NCBI GenBank assembly: GCA_019114265.1
Contig: DXFV01000004.1
Coordinates: 1-64,000, forward strand
Source: Anaerofilum faecale
GTDB lineage: Bacteria > Bacillota > Clostridia > Oscillospirales > Ruminococcaceae
Direction of reading: 5' to 3'
Length of the DNA: 64,000 bases
The notes below the pieces were generated by a model that saw only the letters and a list, made by a program, of their open reading frames with translations, made no database searches and was not told the DNA's origin. Positions 49,977 to 58,199 of the stretch are shown one piece after another (positions within the stretch are counted from its first letter, which is position 1; each line of letters begins with the position of its first letter). Made by a program: the position numbers and the translations under genes.

Positions 49977-50030
49977 CTATTTCCATGCCCTTTTTCTCGC
50001 CCCTCGCGGGCTGGCCGAAAAAGATAGCGA

Positions 50031-50064
50031 ATTATACCATTCCGCTTGCGCTTCATGGTATAAT
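50031..50064. repeat. 10-bp perfect inverted repeat containing TATAAT
   Basis: ATTATACCAT and ATGGTATAAT with a 14-base spacer. The right arm supplies a -10 box 31 bases before the SbcD-like start; the left arm gives a mirror -10 on the minus strand. Confidence 0.6.
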
Positions 50065-50094
50065 GGACCGAACAAACGAAAGGGGGAGCGAACC

Positions 50095-51174
50095 TTGAAG
50101 TTCATCCACTGCTCTGACCTGCATCTGGATTCCCGGATGGAAACCCATCTTTCCGCCGAACAGGCGCGGGCGCGCGGGCGCGAGATCTGCGACACCTTCG
50201 GCCGTCTGATGGACTATGCAAAGCAAAACGGGGTGACGGCGGTGATCGTTGCGGGCGACCTGTTCGACACCCGCCGCGTCACCGCGAAAACCGCCGCCTT
50301 TGTGCTGGACGCCGTCGCCGCCGCGCCGGGCGTGGACCTGCTGTATCTGCGCGGCAACCACGACGAGAGCGCGCTGGCCTTTGCCGGGCGCACGCTGCCG
50401 CCCAACCTGAAGCCGTTCGGCACCCGCTGGACCCGCTTCGACTACGAAAACGTGACCATCGCGGGCATCGAGCTGACCGACGACAACTGCACCCGCCTCT
50501 ACGACGCGCTGCCGCTGGAGGCCGGGCGGATCAACATCGCGGTGCTGCACGGGCAGATCGCCTCCCAGCCAGGGCCGGAGCTTGTCTGTCTGCCGCTGCT
50601 GCGCGAAAAAAACATCCGCTATCTGGCGCTGGGGCACCTGCACAGCTACCAGACCGGCCGTCTGGACGCCGCGGGCGAATACGCCTACTGCGGCTGTTTG
50701 GAGGGACGCGGATTCGACGAGTGCGGCGAAAAGGGCTTTGTGCTGCTGGAGACGGGCGGCGCGGGGCTGCAGGCCAGCTTCGTCCCCTTTGCCCGCCGCA
50801 CGCTGCACGAGGTGCCGGTGGACATCACCGGTCTGGACACGGTGCCGCAGATCGCGCGGGCGATGCAGCAGGCCTCCGCCTCCCTTCCCGCCGACGACCT
50901 CGTCCGCTTTGTGCTGCAGGGCAGCTGTGCGCCGGACACCCAGAAAGACCCCGCGTTTCTGTGCCAGCAGCTGGCCGGGCGCTTCTATTTCGTGCAGGTG
51001 AAGGACAAAAGCCGCCTGCACATCGACCCCGAAAGCTACCGTCACGACGTTTCGCTGAAGGGCGAATTCATCCGTCTGGTGATGGACAGCGGGCTGGACG
51101 ATGAAGAAAAGGACCGCATCATCCGGTGCGGATTGCAGGCACTGGCCGGAGAGGAGATCGAGCTATGCGACTGA
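50095..51174 (+). CDS. SbcD/YhaO-like metallophosphoesterase (DNA repair nuclease subunit)
   Basis: 359 residues from a TTG (AAAGGGGGA upstream), giving KFIHCSDLHLDS. Metal-binding motifs: SDLH (Asp 8, His 10), VAGDLFD (about 51-57), LRGNHDES (about 80-87), VLHGQI and LGHLHSY. This is the Mre11/SbcD nuclease family; the C-terminus is shorter and closer to YhaO. Overlaps the YhaN-like gene by 10 bases, so the two form a nuclease-ATPase complex. Confidence 0.92.
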   Translation: MKFIHCSDLHLDSRMETHLSAEQARARGREICDTFGRLMDYAKQNGVTAVIVAGDLFDTRRVTAKTAAFVLDAVAAAPGVDLLYLRGNHDESALAFAGRTLPPNLKPFGTRWTRFDYENVTIAGIELTDDNCTRLYDALPLEAGRINIAVLHGQIASQPGPELVCLPLLREKNIRYLALGHLHSYQTGRLDAAGEYAYCGCLEGRGFDECGEKGFVLLETGGAGLQASFVPFARRTLHEVPVDITGLDTVPQIARAMQQASASLPADDLVRFVLQGSCAPDTQKDPAFLCQQLAGRFYFVQVKDKSRLHIDPESYRHDVSLKGEFIRLVMDSGLDDEEKDRIIRCGLQALAGEEIELCD

Positions 51175-53771
51175 TCCGCTGTTACATCGAGAATTTTGGC
51201 TGTCTGTCGCAGTATACGCTGGACTTTGCCCCCGGCCTCACCGTGCTGCACCAGCCCAACGGCTTTGGAAAAACCACGCTGGCCGCCTTTCTGTGCGCGA
51301 TGCTGTACGGCTTGGGCAAATCCGGGCGGACCATTTCCAAAAACGACCGCAAAAAGTACGCCCCCTGGCAGGGCGGCGCCTACGGCGGCAACCTCGTGTT
51401 TGAGCACAACGGGGTGCAGTACCGTGCCGAGCGCACCTTCGGCGCCGCGCCCCGGCAGGACACCTTCGCGCTCTACCGGCTGGACACCGGCGCCAAAAGC
51501 GACGATTTCAACGAAAATCTGGGGGTGGAACTGTTCGGACTGGACGCCGAATCCTTTGCCCGCAGCACCTGGCTGGCACAGGACAAGATCACCGGCCCGC
51601 TGGCCACCGACAGCATCCGCGCAAAGCTGAGCGACCTGGTGGAGGACACCGGCGACGTGAACCGCTTCGAGGAGGCGACCAAACGGCTGCGGGAGATGCG
51701 CAGCAAACTGGTGGCCTACCGGGGCTCCACCGGCCGCGCCGACCGCATCGGGCAGCAGCTGCTGGAGCTGCAGACCCGTCTGGACGGCCTGCACGGTCTG
51801 CGCGGACAGCTGGAAGCGCTGGACCGGCAGCTGGCGGAGGGCGCACAGCGGCAGGCAGAGCAGCAGGCCGAACGGGAACAGCTGCGCACACGCATCCGCG
51901 CCGCCTCCGAGGCAAGCGCGCGCCTGGCGGCGCACAAACAGAAACAGCAGCTGGAGACCGAACAGGACACGCTGCGCGGCGATCTGGAAGCACTGCACCG
52001 GATGTACCCGGACGGAATGCCCGGCGAGGAACAGCTGCGCCAGGCCGACGCGGCGCTGGCGGTGCTGGCGCGGCCGGAGGACGCCTCCCCCGCGGTGGAA
52101 AAGGCCGCCGCCCTTGTGCAGGCCGGACAGGCCCGCTTTGCGCACGGCCCCTCCGACGAGGAGCTGGATACCTGCCGCAGAGAGTGCCGCACGGTGCAGC
52201 AGCTGGAAATGGAGCTGGAAACCGCCTCCTTTTCCGCGCAGCAGGCCGGGCGGCTGAAACAGCTGGAGGCCTTCTTTGCCGGCGGCGTTCCCTCGGAACA
52301 GGACCTCGACCGCTGCCGCGACCAGCTGGCACAGGCGGCCCGTCTGCGGCGGGAAAACAGCCGCCTTGCCGTTTCCGCCCCCGCTGCCGCACCGGCAGGA
52401 AAAAAGAGCCGCGCCTGGATCGCGCTGGTGGCGGCGGGCGTCGTGCTGCTGGCGGTGGGCGCGGGAATGCTGGGCGCGGGCCAGCCCGCCGTGGGCGGCG
52501 GTGCGCTGGGCGTGGGACTGCTGGCGCTGATGCTGGGCGGATACCTCAGCCTGCGCCAGACCCTCACCCGCCAGATGCAGGCGGCCCCCTTCTCGGAGGC
52601 AAACCGGCAGGAGATCCAGCGCAACGAACAGCAGGCAGACCGCCTGGAACAGCAGGCCGCGGGATTCCTCTCCGCCTTTGCGGCGGGGGAGCGCGCGCCC
52701 GCGCAGGCGCTGGAATTTGTGCAGCAGCAGCGCGGGCAGCTGCTGGAACTGCGGCAGCTGCGGCAGCGGGCACAGCAGCAGACCGAAACGCTGCGCCGCC
52801 GGCGGGACGAGCTGGCGGGGCAGATCGGGGCGTTTTTGTCCGGGTATCTGGAGGACGTCTCCCCCGCGCATCTGGCCGAACAGCTGGACACGCTGCGCCG
52901 CCAGCGGGACGAATACCGCCAGGCCGCCGCACTGGTGCGGGAGTGGGAGCAGGGACGCCGGGAGCATTCGGAGCAGAAACAGGCGGCGGAGCAGGCGCTC
53001 CGGCGCCTGATGGAGCTGCGGACGCCCTCCCTCTCCCCCGGCCGCGACGCGGTGCAGACCATGCGCAACGAGTGCGCGCGCCGGGAGGACCTGCTCCTTC
53101 GCTGCCGCCGCGCAGAACAGCAGCTGGAGCAGTTTGTGGGGCAGAACCGCGCTCTGCTGGCCGAAGCCGCCCCCGACAGCGAGGATCTGGACAGTCTCCG
53201 GCAGCAGGAGAAGGCCCTCACCGAGCTGCTGGACCAGCTCGGCCGCAGCATGGCCGACGCCCAGTCCCGCCGGAAGGCTCTGCTTGAAAAGCTGGACCAG
53301 ATCCCGCTGGTGGAGGACGAGATCGACCGCCAGACCCGCCAGCGCGACGCCGACCGTGCCAACGCGCAGACGCTGGACAGCACGATGGCCTTTCTGGAAA
53401 AAGCGCGGGAGCGCCTGGCGGTGGGCTATCTGGGCAAGGTGCAGCGCGGATTTGAAAAATACCTGCGGATGGTCACCGGCGAGGAGGACAGCGTCTTTGT
53501 GGACAGCGAGCTGTCTGTGCAGCTGGAGCGCGGCGGGCAGGGGCGCGAGCTGGCCTACTTCAGCGCGGGATACGTGGACATGGTGCAGCTGTGCATGCGC
53601 CTGGCGCTGGTGGACGCGCTGTTTGAACAGGCACAGCCGCTGCTGATCCTGGACGACCCCTTCGTCAACCTCGACGACGCGCACACCCGGCGCGCGCTGG
53701 AACTGCTGCACCGCCTTTCGGCCGACCACCAGATCCTCTATCTGGTCTGCAACAGCAGCCGGGCGGAATAA
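51165..53771 (+). CDS. SbcC/YhaN-like AAA ATPase with long coiled coils and central membrane segments
   Basis: 868 residues from the ATG at 51165. Head domain: IENFGCLSQYTLDF and Walker A HQPNGFGKTTLAAFL (about 29-43). Coiled-coil arms rich in Gln/Arg/Glu/Leu span about 180-760, broken by two hydrophobic segments (about 412-465). C-terminal head: signature-like YFSAGYVDMVQLCMRLALV and Walker B LLILDDPFVNLDD. No Cys-hook was seen at the coil apex; the membrane segments sit there instead. Works with the upstream nuclease. Confidence 0.88.
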   Translation: MRLIRCYIENFGCLSQYTLDFAPGLTVLHQPNGFGKTTLAAFLCAMLYGLGKSGRTISKNDRKKYAPWQGGAYGGNLVFEHNGVQYRAERTFGAAPRQDTFALYRLDTGAKSDDFNENLGVELFGLDAESFARSTWLAQDKITGPLATDSIRAKLSDLVEDTGDVNRFEEATKRLREMRSKLVAYRGSTGRADRIGQQLLELQTRLDGLHGLRGQLEALDRQLAEGAQRQAEQQAEREQLRTRIRAASEASARLAAHKQKQQLETEQDTLRGDLEALHRMYPDGMPGEEQLRQADAALAVLARPEDASPAVEKAAALVQAGQARFAHGPSDEELDTCRRECRTVQQLEMELETASFSAQQAGRLKQLEAFFAGGVPSEQDLDRCRDQLAQAARLRRENSRLAVSAPAAAPAGKKSRAWIALVAAGVVLLAVGAGMLGAGQPAVGGGALGVGLLALMLGGYLSLRQTLTRQMQAAPFSEANRQEIQRNEQQADRLEQQAAGFLSAFAAGERAPAQALEFVQQQRGQLLELRQLRQRAQQQTETLRRRRDELAGQIGAFLSGYLEDVSPAHLAEQLDTLRRQRDEYRQAAALVREWEQGRREHSEQKQAAEQALRRLMELRTPSLSPGRDAVQTMRNECARREDLLLRCRRAEQQLEQFVGQNRALLAEAAPDSEDLDSLRQQEKALTELLDQLGRSMADAQSRRKALLEKLDQIPLVEDEIDRQTRQRDADRANAQTLDSTMAFLEKARERLAVGYLGKVQRGFEKYLRMVTGEEDSVFVDSELSVQLERGGQGRELAYFSAGYVDMVQLCMRLALVDALFEQAQPLLILDDPFVNLDDAHTRRALELLHRLSADHQILYLVCNSSRAE

Positions 53772-53780
53772 AATCGCATC

Positions 53781-53820
53781 GCCGGCAAAGCGGGATCTCT
53801 CTGCTTTGCCGGCTTTTTTT
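53781..53820 (+). terminator. Intrinsic terminator of the SbcDC-like operon
   Basis: Perfect 11-bp stem GCCGGCAAAGC/GCTTTGCCGGC, 11-base loop, then TTTTTTT. Confidence 0.93.
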
Positions 53821-53831
53821 GCGCGGGGGCG

Positions 53832-53860
53832 TTGACAAACCGCCCCTCGTCCGCTATAAT
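53832..53860 (+). promoter_or_regulatory. Perfect consensus promoter of the ABC/YgbA/DUF454 operon
   Basis: TTGACA and TATAAT with a 17-base spacer, 118 bases before the first gene. A perfect promoter followed at once by palindromes suggests tight repression. Confidence 0.9.
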
Positions 53861-53869
53861 ATCATTTTA

Positions 53870-53885
53870 GTTAGCAGCCGCTAAC
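53870..53885. promoter_or_regulatory. GTTAGC-N4-GCTAAC palindrome, operator 1
   Basis: Perfect 16-base dyad starting 10 bases after the -10 box, i.e. at the transcription start. It resembles binding sites of DtxR/IdeR/MntR metal repressors (TTAGGTTAGSCTAACCTAA type). Its right part overlaps a hairpin AGCAGCC/GGCTGCT (53874-53898) followed by a T-rich stretch. Confidence 0.6.
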
Positions 53886-53913
53886 CTTCGGCTGCTTTCT
53901 TTTCGACTCAATA

Positions 53914-53929
53914 GTTAGTGCAAGCTAAC
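53914..53929. promoter_or_regulatory. GTTAGT-N4-GCTAAC palindrome, operator 2
   Basis: Second copy of the dyad, five of six positions symmetrical, 44 bases downstream of the first (about four helical turns) and 49 bases before the first gene. Confidence 0.55.
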
Positions 53930-53977
53930 TTCAAGATCCCACAACACACATCTCAGAAAAAGACGGGAGAACAAGCT

Positions 53978-55720
53978 ATGATGATCAACAAATGGCTGAT
54001 CCGGACGGTGGCCGAAAGCAAACCCTACATCGCCGCGAACGTGCTGCTGCAGTGGTGTTCGCTGGCGGCCAACATCGTTTTGATGGCGGCCATCTCCCGG
54101 CTGCTGGCCGGGCTGTATCTGCGCACGGCCGATCTGCGCTCGTTCGCCTTCACGGCGGCCGCAGCCGCGGCGGCGCTGGCCGTGCGCTTTGCCTGCACGG
54201 TGGGGGCAAGCCGGATGAGCTTTTTCGCCAGCCGCACCGTGAAGCAGACGCTGCGCACCCGCATCTACCAGAAGCTGCTGCGGCTGGGCGGCGGCTACAC
54301 CGAACAGGTCAAGACCTCCGAGGTGGTGCAGGTGGCGGTGGAGGGCGTGGACCAGCTGGAAACCTACTTCGGCGCCTATCTGCCCCAGTTCTTCTACAGC
54401 ATGCTGGCTCCGCTCACCCTCTTTGCGGTGCTGGCCTTTGTGGACCTGACGGCGGCGGCGGTGCTGCTGGTGTGCGTGCCGCTGATCCCGGCGTCCATCG
54501 CGGCGGTGCAGACCTGGGCCAAGAAGCTGCTGGGGAGATACTGGGGCCAGTACACCGCGCTGGGCGACACCTTCCTGGAGAACCTGCAGGGCCTGACTAC
54601 CCTCAAAGTCTACCAGGCCGACGAATACAAACAGCGGCAGATGAGCGAGGAGGCCGAAACCTTCCGCCGCATCACGATGAAGGTGCTCACCATGCAGCTG
54701 AACAGCATCACCATCATGGACCTTGTGGCCTACGGCGGCGCGGCGCTGGGCGTTGTGCTGGCCGTGCGGCACTATGCCGCCGGGCAGACCGGGCTGGCGG
54801 GATGCTTGCTGGTGATCCTGCTGGCGGCCGATTTCTTTCTGCCGATGCGGCAGCTGGGCTCCTTTTTCCACATCGCCATGAACGGCATGGCGGCCAGCGA
54901 CAAGATCTTCCGGCTGCTGGACCTGCCCGAAGCGCCCGCCGCCCCCCTGCACGACATCCCCGCCGACGGCGCCATCGAATGCCGCGGGCTGCGGTTCGGC
55001 TATGAGCCGGAGCGCGAGATCCTGCACGGCGTGGACCTGCGCCTGGAACCGGGCAGCTTCACCGCGCTGGTGGGCGAGAGCGGATGCGGAAAATCCACCA
55101 TCGCCGCTTTGCTGATGGGCCGCTGCCCCGGCTATGCCGGGCAGATCACCCTCGGCGGGCAGGAGCTGTCCCGGCTGGACGAGGCCGCCCTGCTGCGCCA
55201 CATCACCTATGTGGGGCACAACAGCTATCTGTTCAAGGGCACCGTGCGGGACAACCTGCGCATGGGCCGCCCCGACGCCGACGACGACACCCTCTGGGCA
55301 GTGCTGCGGCAGGTGAAGCTGGACGGCTTTCTGCGCAGCCAGCAGGGGCTGGACACCCCGCTGCTGGAGCGGGCCTCCAACCTCTCGGGCGGGCAGTGCC
55401 AGCGGCTGGCGCTGGCCCGGGCGCTGCTGCACGACAGCCCCGTCTATATCTTCGACGAGGCCACCTCCAACATCGACGTAGAGAGCGAGAACGACATCAT
55501 GGAGCAGATCCACCGGCTGGCCGGGCACAAAACGGTGCTGCTGATCTCCCACCGGCTGGCCAACGTCACCGGCGCCGACCGCATCTACCTGCTGGAGGGC
55601 GGGCGCATCGCCGAGGAGGGCACGCACGCCTCCCTCATCGCCCGGCCCGGCGCCTACCGCCGGCTGTGGGACGCCCAGCAGGAGCTGGAACATTATCGAA
55701 AGGACGGTGAACCCGCATGA
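53978..55720 (+). CDS. ABC transporter, fused membrane and ATPase domains, subunit 1 (CydD-like)
   Basis: 580 residues from the ATG at 53978 (GGGAGA upstream). Six transmembrane helices (about 20-300), then the ATPase: Walker A LVGESGCGKSTIAALLMG, signature LSGGQCQRLALARALL, Walker B PVYIFDEATSNID. The membrane domain resembles CydD/CydC-type and siderophore-type half-transporters. Overlaps the partner by ATGA. The operator sites suggest metal control; heme, siderophore or thiol are the candidate substrates. No cytochrome bd genes are nearby. Confidence 0.85.
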   Translation: MMINKWLIRTVAESKPYIAANVLLQWCSLAANIVLMAAISRLLAGLYLRTADLRSFAFTAAAAAAALAVRFACTVGASRMSFFASRTVKQTLRTRIYQKLLRLGGGYTEQVKTSEVVQVAVEGVDQLETYFGAYLPQFFYSMLAPLTLFAVLAFVDLTAAAVLLVCVPLIPASIAAVQTWAKKLLGRYWGQYTALGDTFLENLQGLTTLKVYQADEYKQRQMSEEAETFRRITMKVLTMQLNSITIMDLVAYGGAALGVVLAVRHYAAGQTGLAGCLLVILLAADFFLPMRQLGSFFHIAMNGMAASDKIFRLLDLPEAPAAPLHDIPADGAIECRGLRFGYEPEREILHGVDLRLEPGSFTALVGESGCGKSTIAALLMGRCPGYAGQITLGGQELSRLDEAALLRHITYVGHNSYLFKGTVRDNLRMGRPDADDDTLWAVLRQVKLDGFLRSQQGLDTPLLERASNLSGGQCQRLALARALLHDSPVYIFDEATSNIDVESENDIMEQIHRLAGHKTVLLISHRLANVTGADRIYLLEGGRIAEEGTHASLIARPGAYRRLWDAQQELEHYRKDGEPA

Positions 55721-57375
55721 AACAGCGCAGCGGATTTTCTGTGATGGCCCGGCTCGTGGGCCTTGTAAAGCCCCTGACCGGGTATATGGTGCTGGCCATC
55801 CTGATGGGTCTGGCCGGGCATCTGTGCGCCGCTTTCCTCACCATCTGCGGCGGCTATGCGCTGCTGGCCGCGCTGGGATTCCCGGCCGGGCCGTCGATGG
55901 GGATGCTGTTCGGGATGATCGCGGTGTTCGCCGTTGCCCGCGGCATCCTCCGCTATGCCGAGCAGGCCTGCAACCACTTCATCGCCTTCAAGCTGCTGGC
56001 ACTGATCCGGGACCGCGTGTTCCGGGCGCTGCGGCGGCTGTGCCCGGCCAAGCTGGACGGGCGGGACAGGGGCGACCTGATCTCGGTCATCACCTCCGAC
56101 ATCGAGCTGCTGGAGGTGTTCTATGCCCACACCATCTCCCCCGCCGCCATCGCGGCGCTGTTCAGCGCGATTTTGTGCCTGTTCATCGGGCAGTATCACC
56201 CGGCGCTGGGGCTGCTGGCGCTGCTGGCCTACCTGACGGTGGGGGTCGGCATCCCGCTGATCCCCTCCCGCCTCAGCGGCGGCACCGGCATGGCGCTGCG
56301 GTCGCAGGCCGGCGCGCTGGGCAGCTTTGTGCTGGACAGCCTGCGCGGGCTTTCCGAGATCCTGCAATACGGGCAGGGCCAGGCGCGCCTGGCCGAGATG
56401 CAGCGCCGCACCGAGGAGCTGTCCCGCCACGAGGCCCGCATGAAGCGGGTGACCGGGCGCAGCCTGGCGGCGACCGGCGTGGTGGTACTGGGGTTCGACC
56501 TGGCGATGCTGTTCGCCTCCGGCGGGCTGTATCTGGCCGGTGCGGTGGGCTTCGACGGCGTGCTGATCCCCACGCTGGCCCTCTTCTCCTCCTTTGGCCC
56601 GGTGATCGCGCTGGCCAATCTGGGCAGCACCCTGCAGAGCACCTTCGCCGCCGGCAACCGGGTGCTGGACATCCTGGACGAAGCGCCGGTGGTGGAGGAC
56701 GTCGCCGGCCGGCCCGCCGCCCGCTTTGACGGAGCCGCCGCCGAGCAGGTGTGCTTCTCCTACGGCGAGGAGGAAATCCTGCACGATGTATCGATGGATA
56801 TCCCCCGCGGGCAGGTGATCGGCATCGTGGGGCGCAGCGGCAGCGGCAAATCCACCCTGCTCAAGCTGTTCATGCGGTTCTGGGACGCGCAGAGCGGACG
56901 GGTGACGCTGGGCAGCCGGAGCGTTTCGGCCATCAACACAGCCGATCTGCGGCAGATGGAGGGCTTTGTAGCCCAGCAGACCCACCTGTTCCACGACAGC
57001 ATCCGAAACAACCTGCGCATCGCCAAGCTGGATGCCACCGACGCCGAGATCGAACAGGCGTGCAAACAGGCGTCCATCCACGATTTCATCCTCTCGCTGC
57101 CGCGCGGCTACGACACCCCGGTGGGAGAGTTGGGCGACACGCTGTCGGGCGGGGAACGCCAGCGGCTGGGCCTGGCGCGGGCCTTCCTGCACGACGCGCC
57201 CTTCCTGCTACTGGACGAACCCACCAGCAACCTCGACAGCCTGAACGAGGCGGTGATCCTGCGCTCGCTGCACCGGGAGCGCGCCGGCAAAACGGTGGTG
57301 CTGGTGTCGCACCGGCAGTCCACCATGCGCATCGCAGACCGGGTGTATTCGGTGGAAAACGGGAGGATGAGCTGA
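55717..57375 (+). CDS. ABC transporter, fused membrane and ATPase domains, subunit 2 (CydC-like)
   Basis: 552 residues. Membrane domain about 15-290; ATPase with Walker A GIVGRSGSGKSTLLKLFM, VAQQTHLFHDSIRNNLRIA (Q-loop region), signature LSGGERQRLGLARAF, Walker B PFLLLDEPTSNLD and switch His in LVSHRQSTM. Heterodimer with the preceding subunit. Its stop overlaps the next start by one base. Confidence 0.85.
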   Translation: MKQRSGFSVMARLVGLVKPLTGYMVLAILMGLAGHLCAAFLTICGGYALLAALGFPAGPSMGMLFGMIAVFAVARGILRYAEQACNHFIAFKLLALIRDRVFRALRRLCPAKLDGRDRGDLISVITSDIELLEVFYAHTISPAAIAALFSAILCLFIGQYHPALGLLALLAYLTVGVGIPLIPSRLSGGTGMALRSQAGALGSFVLDSLRGLSEILQYGQGQARLAEMQRRTEELSRHEARMKRVTGRSLAATGVVVLGFDLAMLFASGGLYLAGAVGFDGVLIPTLALFSSFGPVIALANLGSTLQSTFAAGNRVLDILDEAPVVEDVAGRPAARFDGAAAEQVCFSYGEEEILHDVSMDIPRGQVIGIVGRSGSGKSTLLKLFMRFWDAQSGRVTLGSRSVSAINTADLRQMEGFVAQQTHLFHDSIRNNLRIAKLDATDAEIEQACKQASIHDFILSLPRGYDTPVGELGDTLSGGERQRLGLARAFLHDAPFLLLDEPTSNLDSLNEAVILRSLHRERAGKTVVLVSHRQSTMRIADRVYSVENGRMS

Positions 57376-57713
57376 TGGACCTGCAATCCAAGCGCGAGCG
57401 GGAAAAGCGGATGGTGAGCGAGATGATCGCCCTCTACTGCCGCAAAAAGCACGGGCGCCGGGACGGGCTGTGTCCCGACTGCGCCGCGCTGTGCCGCTAC
57501 GCGATGCAGCGCAGCGACCGCTGCCCGTTCATGGAGCACAAGACCTTCTGTTCCAACTGCAAGGTGCACTGCTACCGGCCCGACATGCGCGAAAAGATCC
57601 GCGAGGTGATGCGGTTCTGCGGGCCGCGGATGCTGCTGCACCACCCCATCGCCGCCGTGCGGCATGCGTGGGAAACGACCAAAGAAAAACGACGACTGGA
57701 GGAAAAACGATGA
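57375..57713 (+). CDS. YgbA-NO family protein (nitrous oxide-stimulated promoter family)
   Basis: 112 residues, rich in Cys: CPDCAALCRYAMQRSDRCPF, then TFCSNCKVHCYRPDMREKI and MRFCGPRMLLHHPI. This is the pattern of the small YgbA family, whose E. coli member responds to nitric oxide. Probably binds metal or an iron-sulfur cluster. Co-translated with its neighbours. Confidence 0.88.
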   Translation: MDLQSKREREKRMVSEMIALYCRKKHGRRDGLCPDCAALCRYAMQRSDRCPFMEHKTFCSNCKVHCYRPDMREKIREVMRFCGPRMLLHHPIAAVRHAWETTKEKRRLEEKR

Positions 57714-58087
57714 ACCTGCGAAAGATCCTGTATCTGCTCGGCGGCTGTGCGGGCCTTGCGGTGGGCGCGGTGGGCGCTGTCTTGCCGCTGCTGCCCGCCT
57801 TCCCCTTCCTTTTGCTGGCGGCCTTCTGCTTTGCCAAAAGCTCCGAAAAAATGCACCGCTGGTTCACCGGCACAAAGCTCTACAAAAACAACCTTGAGAG
57901 CTATGTGAAGGGACAGGGTATGACCTGGAAAACCAAGATCCGCATCATGGTGACAGTCACCTGCCTGATGACCGTCGGCTTTGTGATGATGGGCGGCATC
58001 TGGCTGGGCCAGACCGTGCTGGCGCTGGTGTGGGTGTTCCACATCCTGTATTTTTCGTTCGGCGTCAAGACCATCCGGATTTCCTGA
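57710..58087 (+). CDS. YbaN/DUF454-family membrane protein
   Basis: 125 residues from the ATG at 57710 that overlaps the preceding stop. Hydrophobic helices at about 7-38 and in the C-terminal third; LPLLPAFPFLLLAAFCFAKSSEKMHRW is the DUF454 signature. Function unknown; often coded with iron or heme genes. Last gene of the operon. Confidence 0.9.
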   Translation: MNLRKILYLLGGCAGLAVGAVGAVLPLLPAFPFLLLAAFCFAKSSEKMHRWFTGTKLYKNNLESYVKGQGMTWKTKIRIMVTVTCLMTVGFVMMGGIWLGQTVLALVWVFHILYFSFGVKTIRIS

Positions 58088-58100
58088 CCTTTTGGCAAGA

Positions 58101-58140
58101 CGACCGCCGCTCTTTTCTCCGGGAGCGGCGGTCGCTTTTT
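58101..58140 (+). terminator. Intrinsic terminator of the ABC/DUF454 operon
   Basis: Perfect 12-bp stem CGACCGCCGCTC/GAGCGGCGGTCG, then CTTTTTG. Confidence 0.92.
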
Positions 58141-58199
58141 GTCTTGTGCAGTCACTTCGACAGGTGTATAATGGAGGCAGAACCGGGGAGGTGTCACGG

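Noticed and set aside
53978..57375. Cytochrome bd assembly factors CydDC
   Set aside because: Sequence is CydDC-like, but no cydAB are present and the operon partners and operators point to metal or nitrosative stress; the specific name was not assigned.
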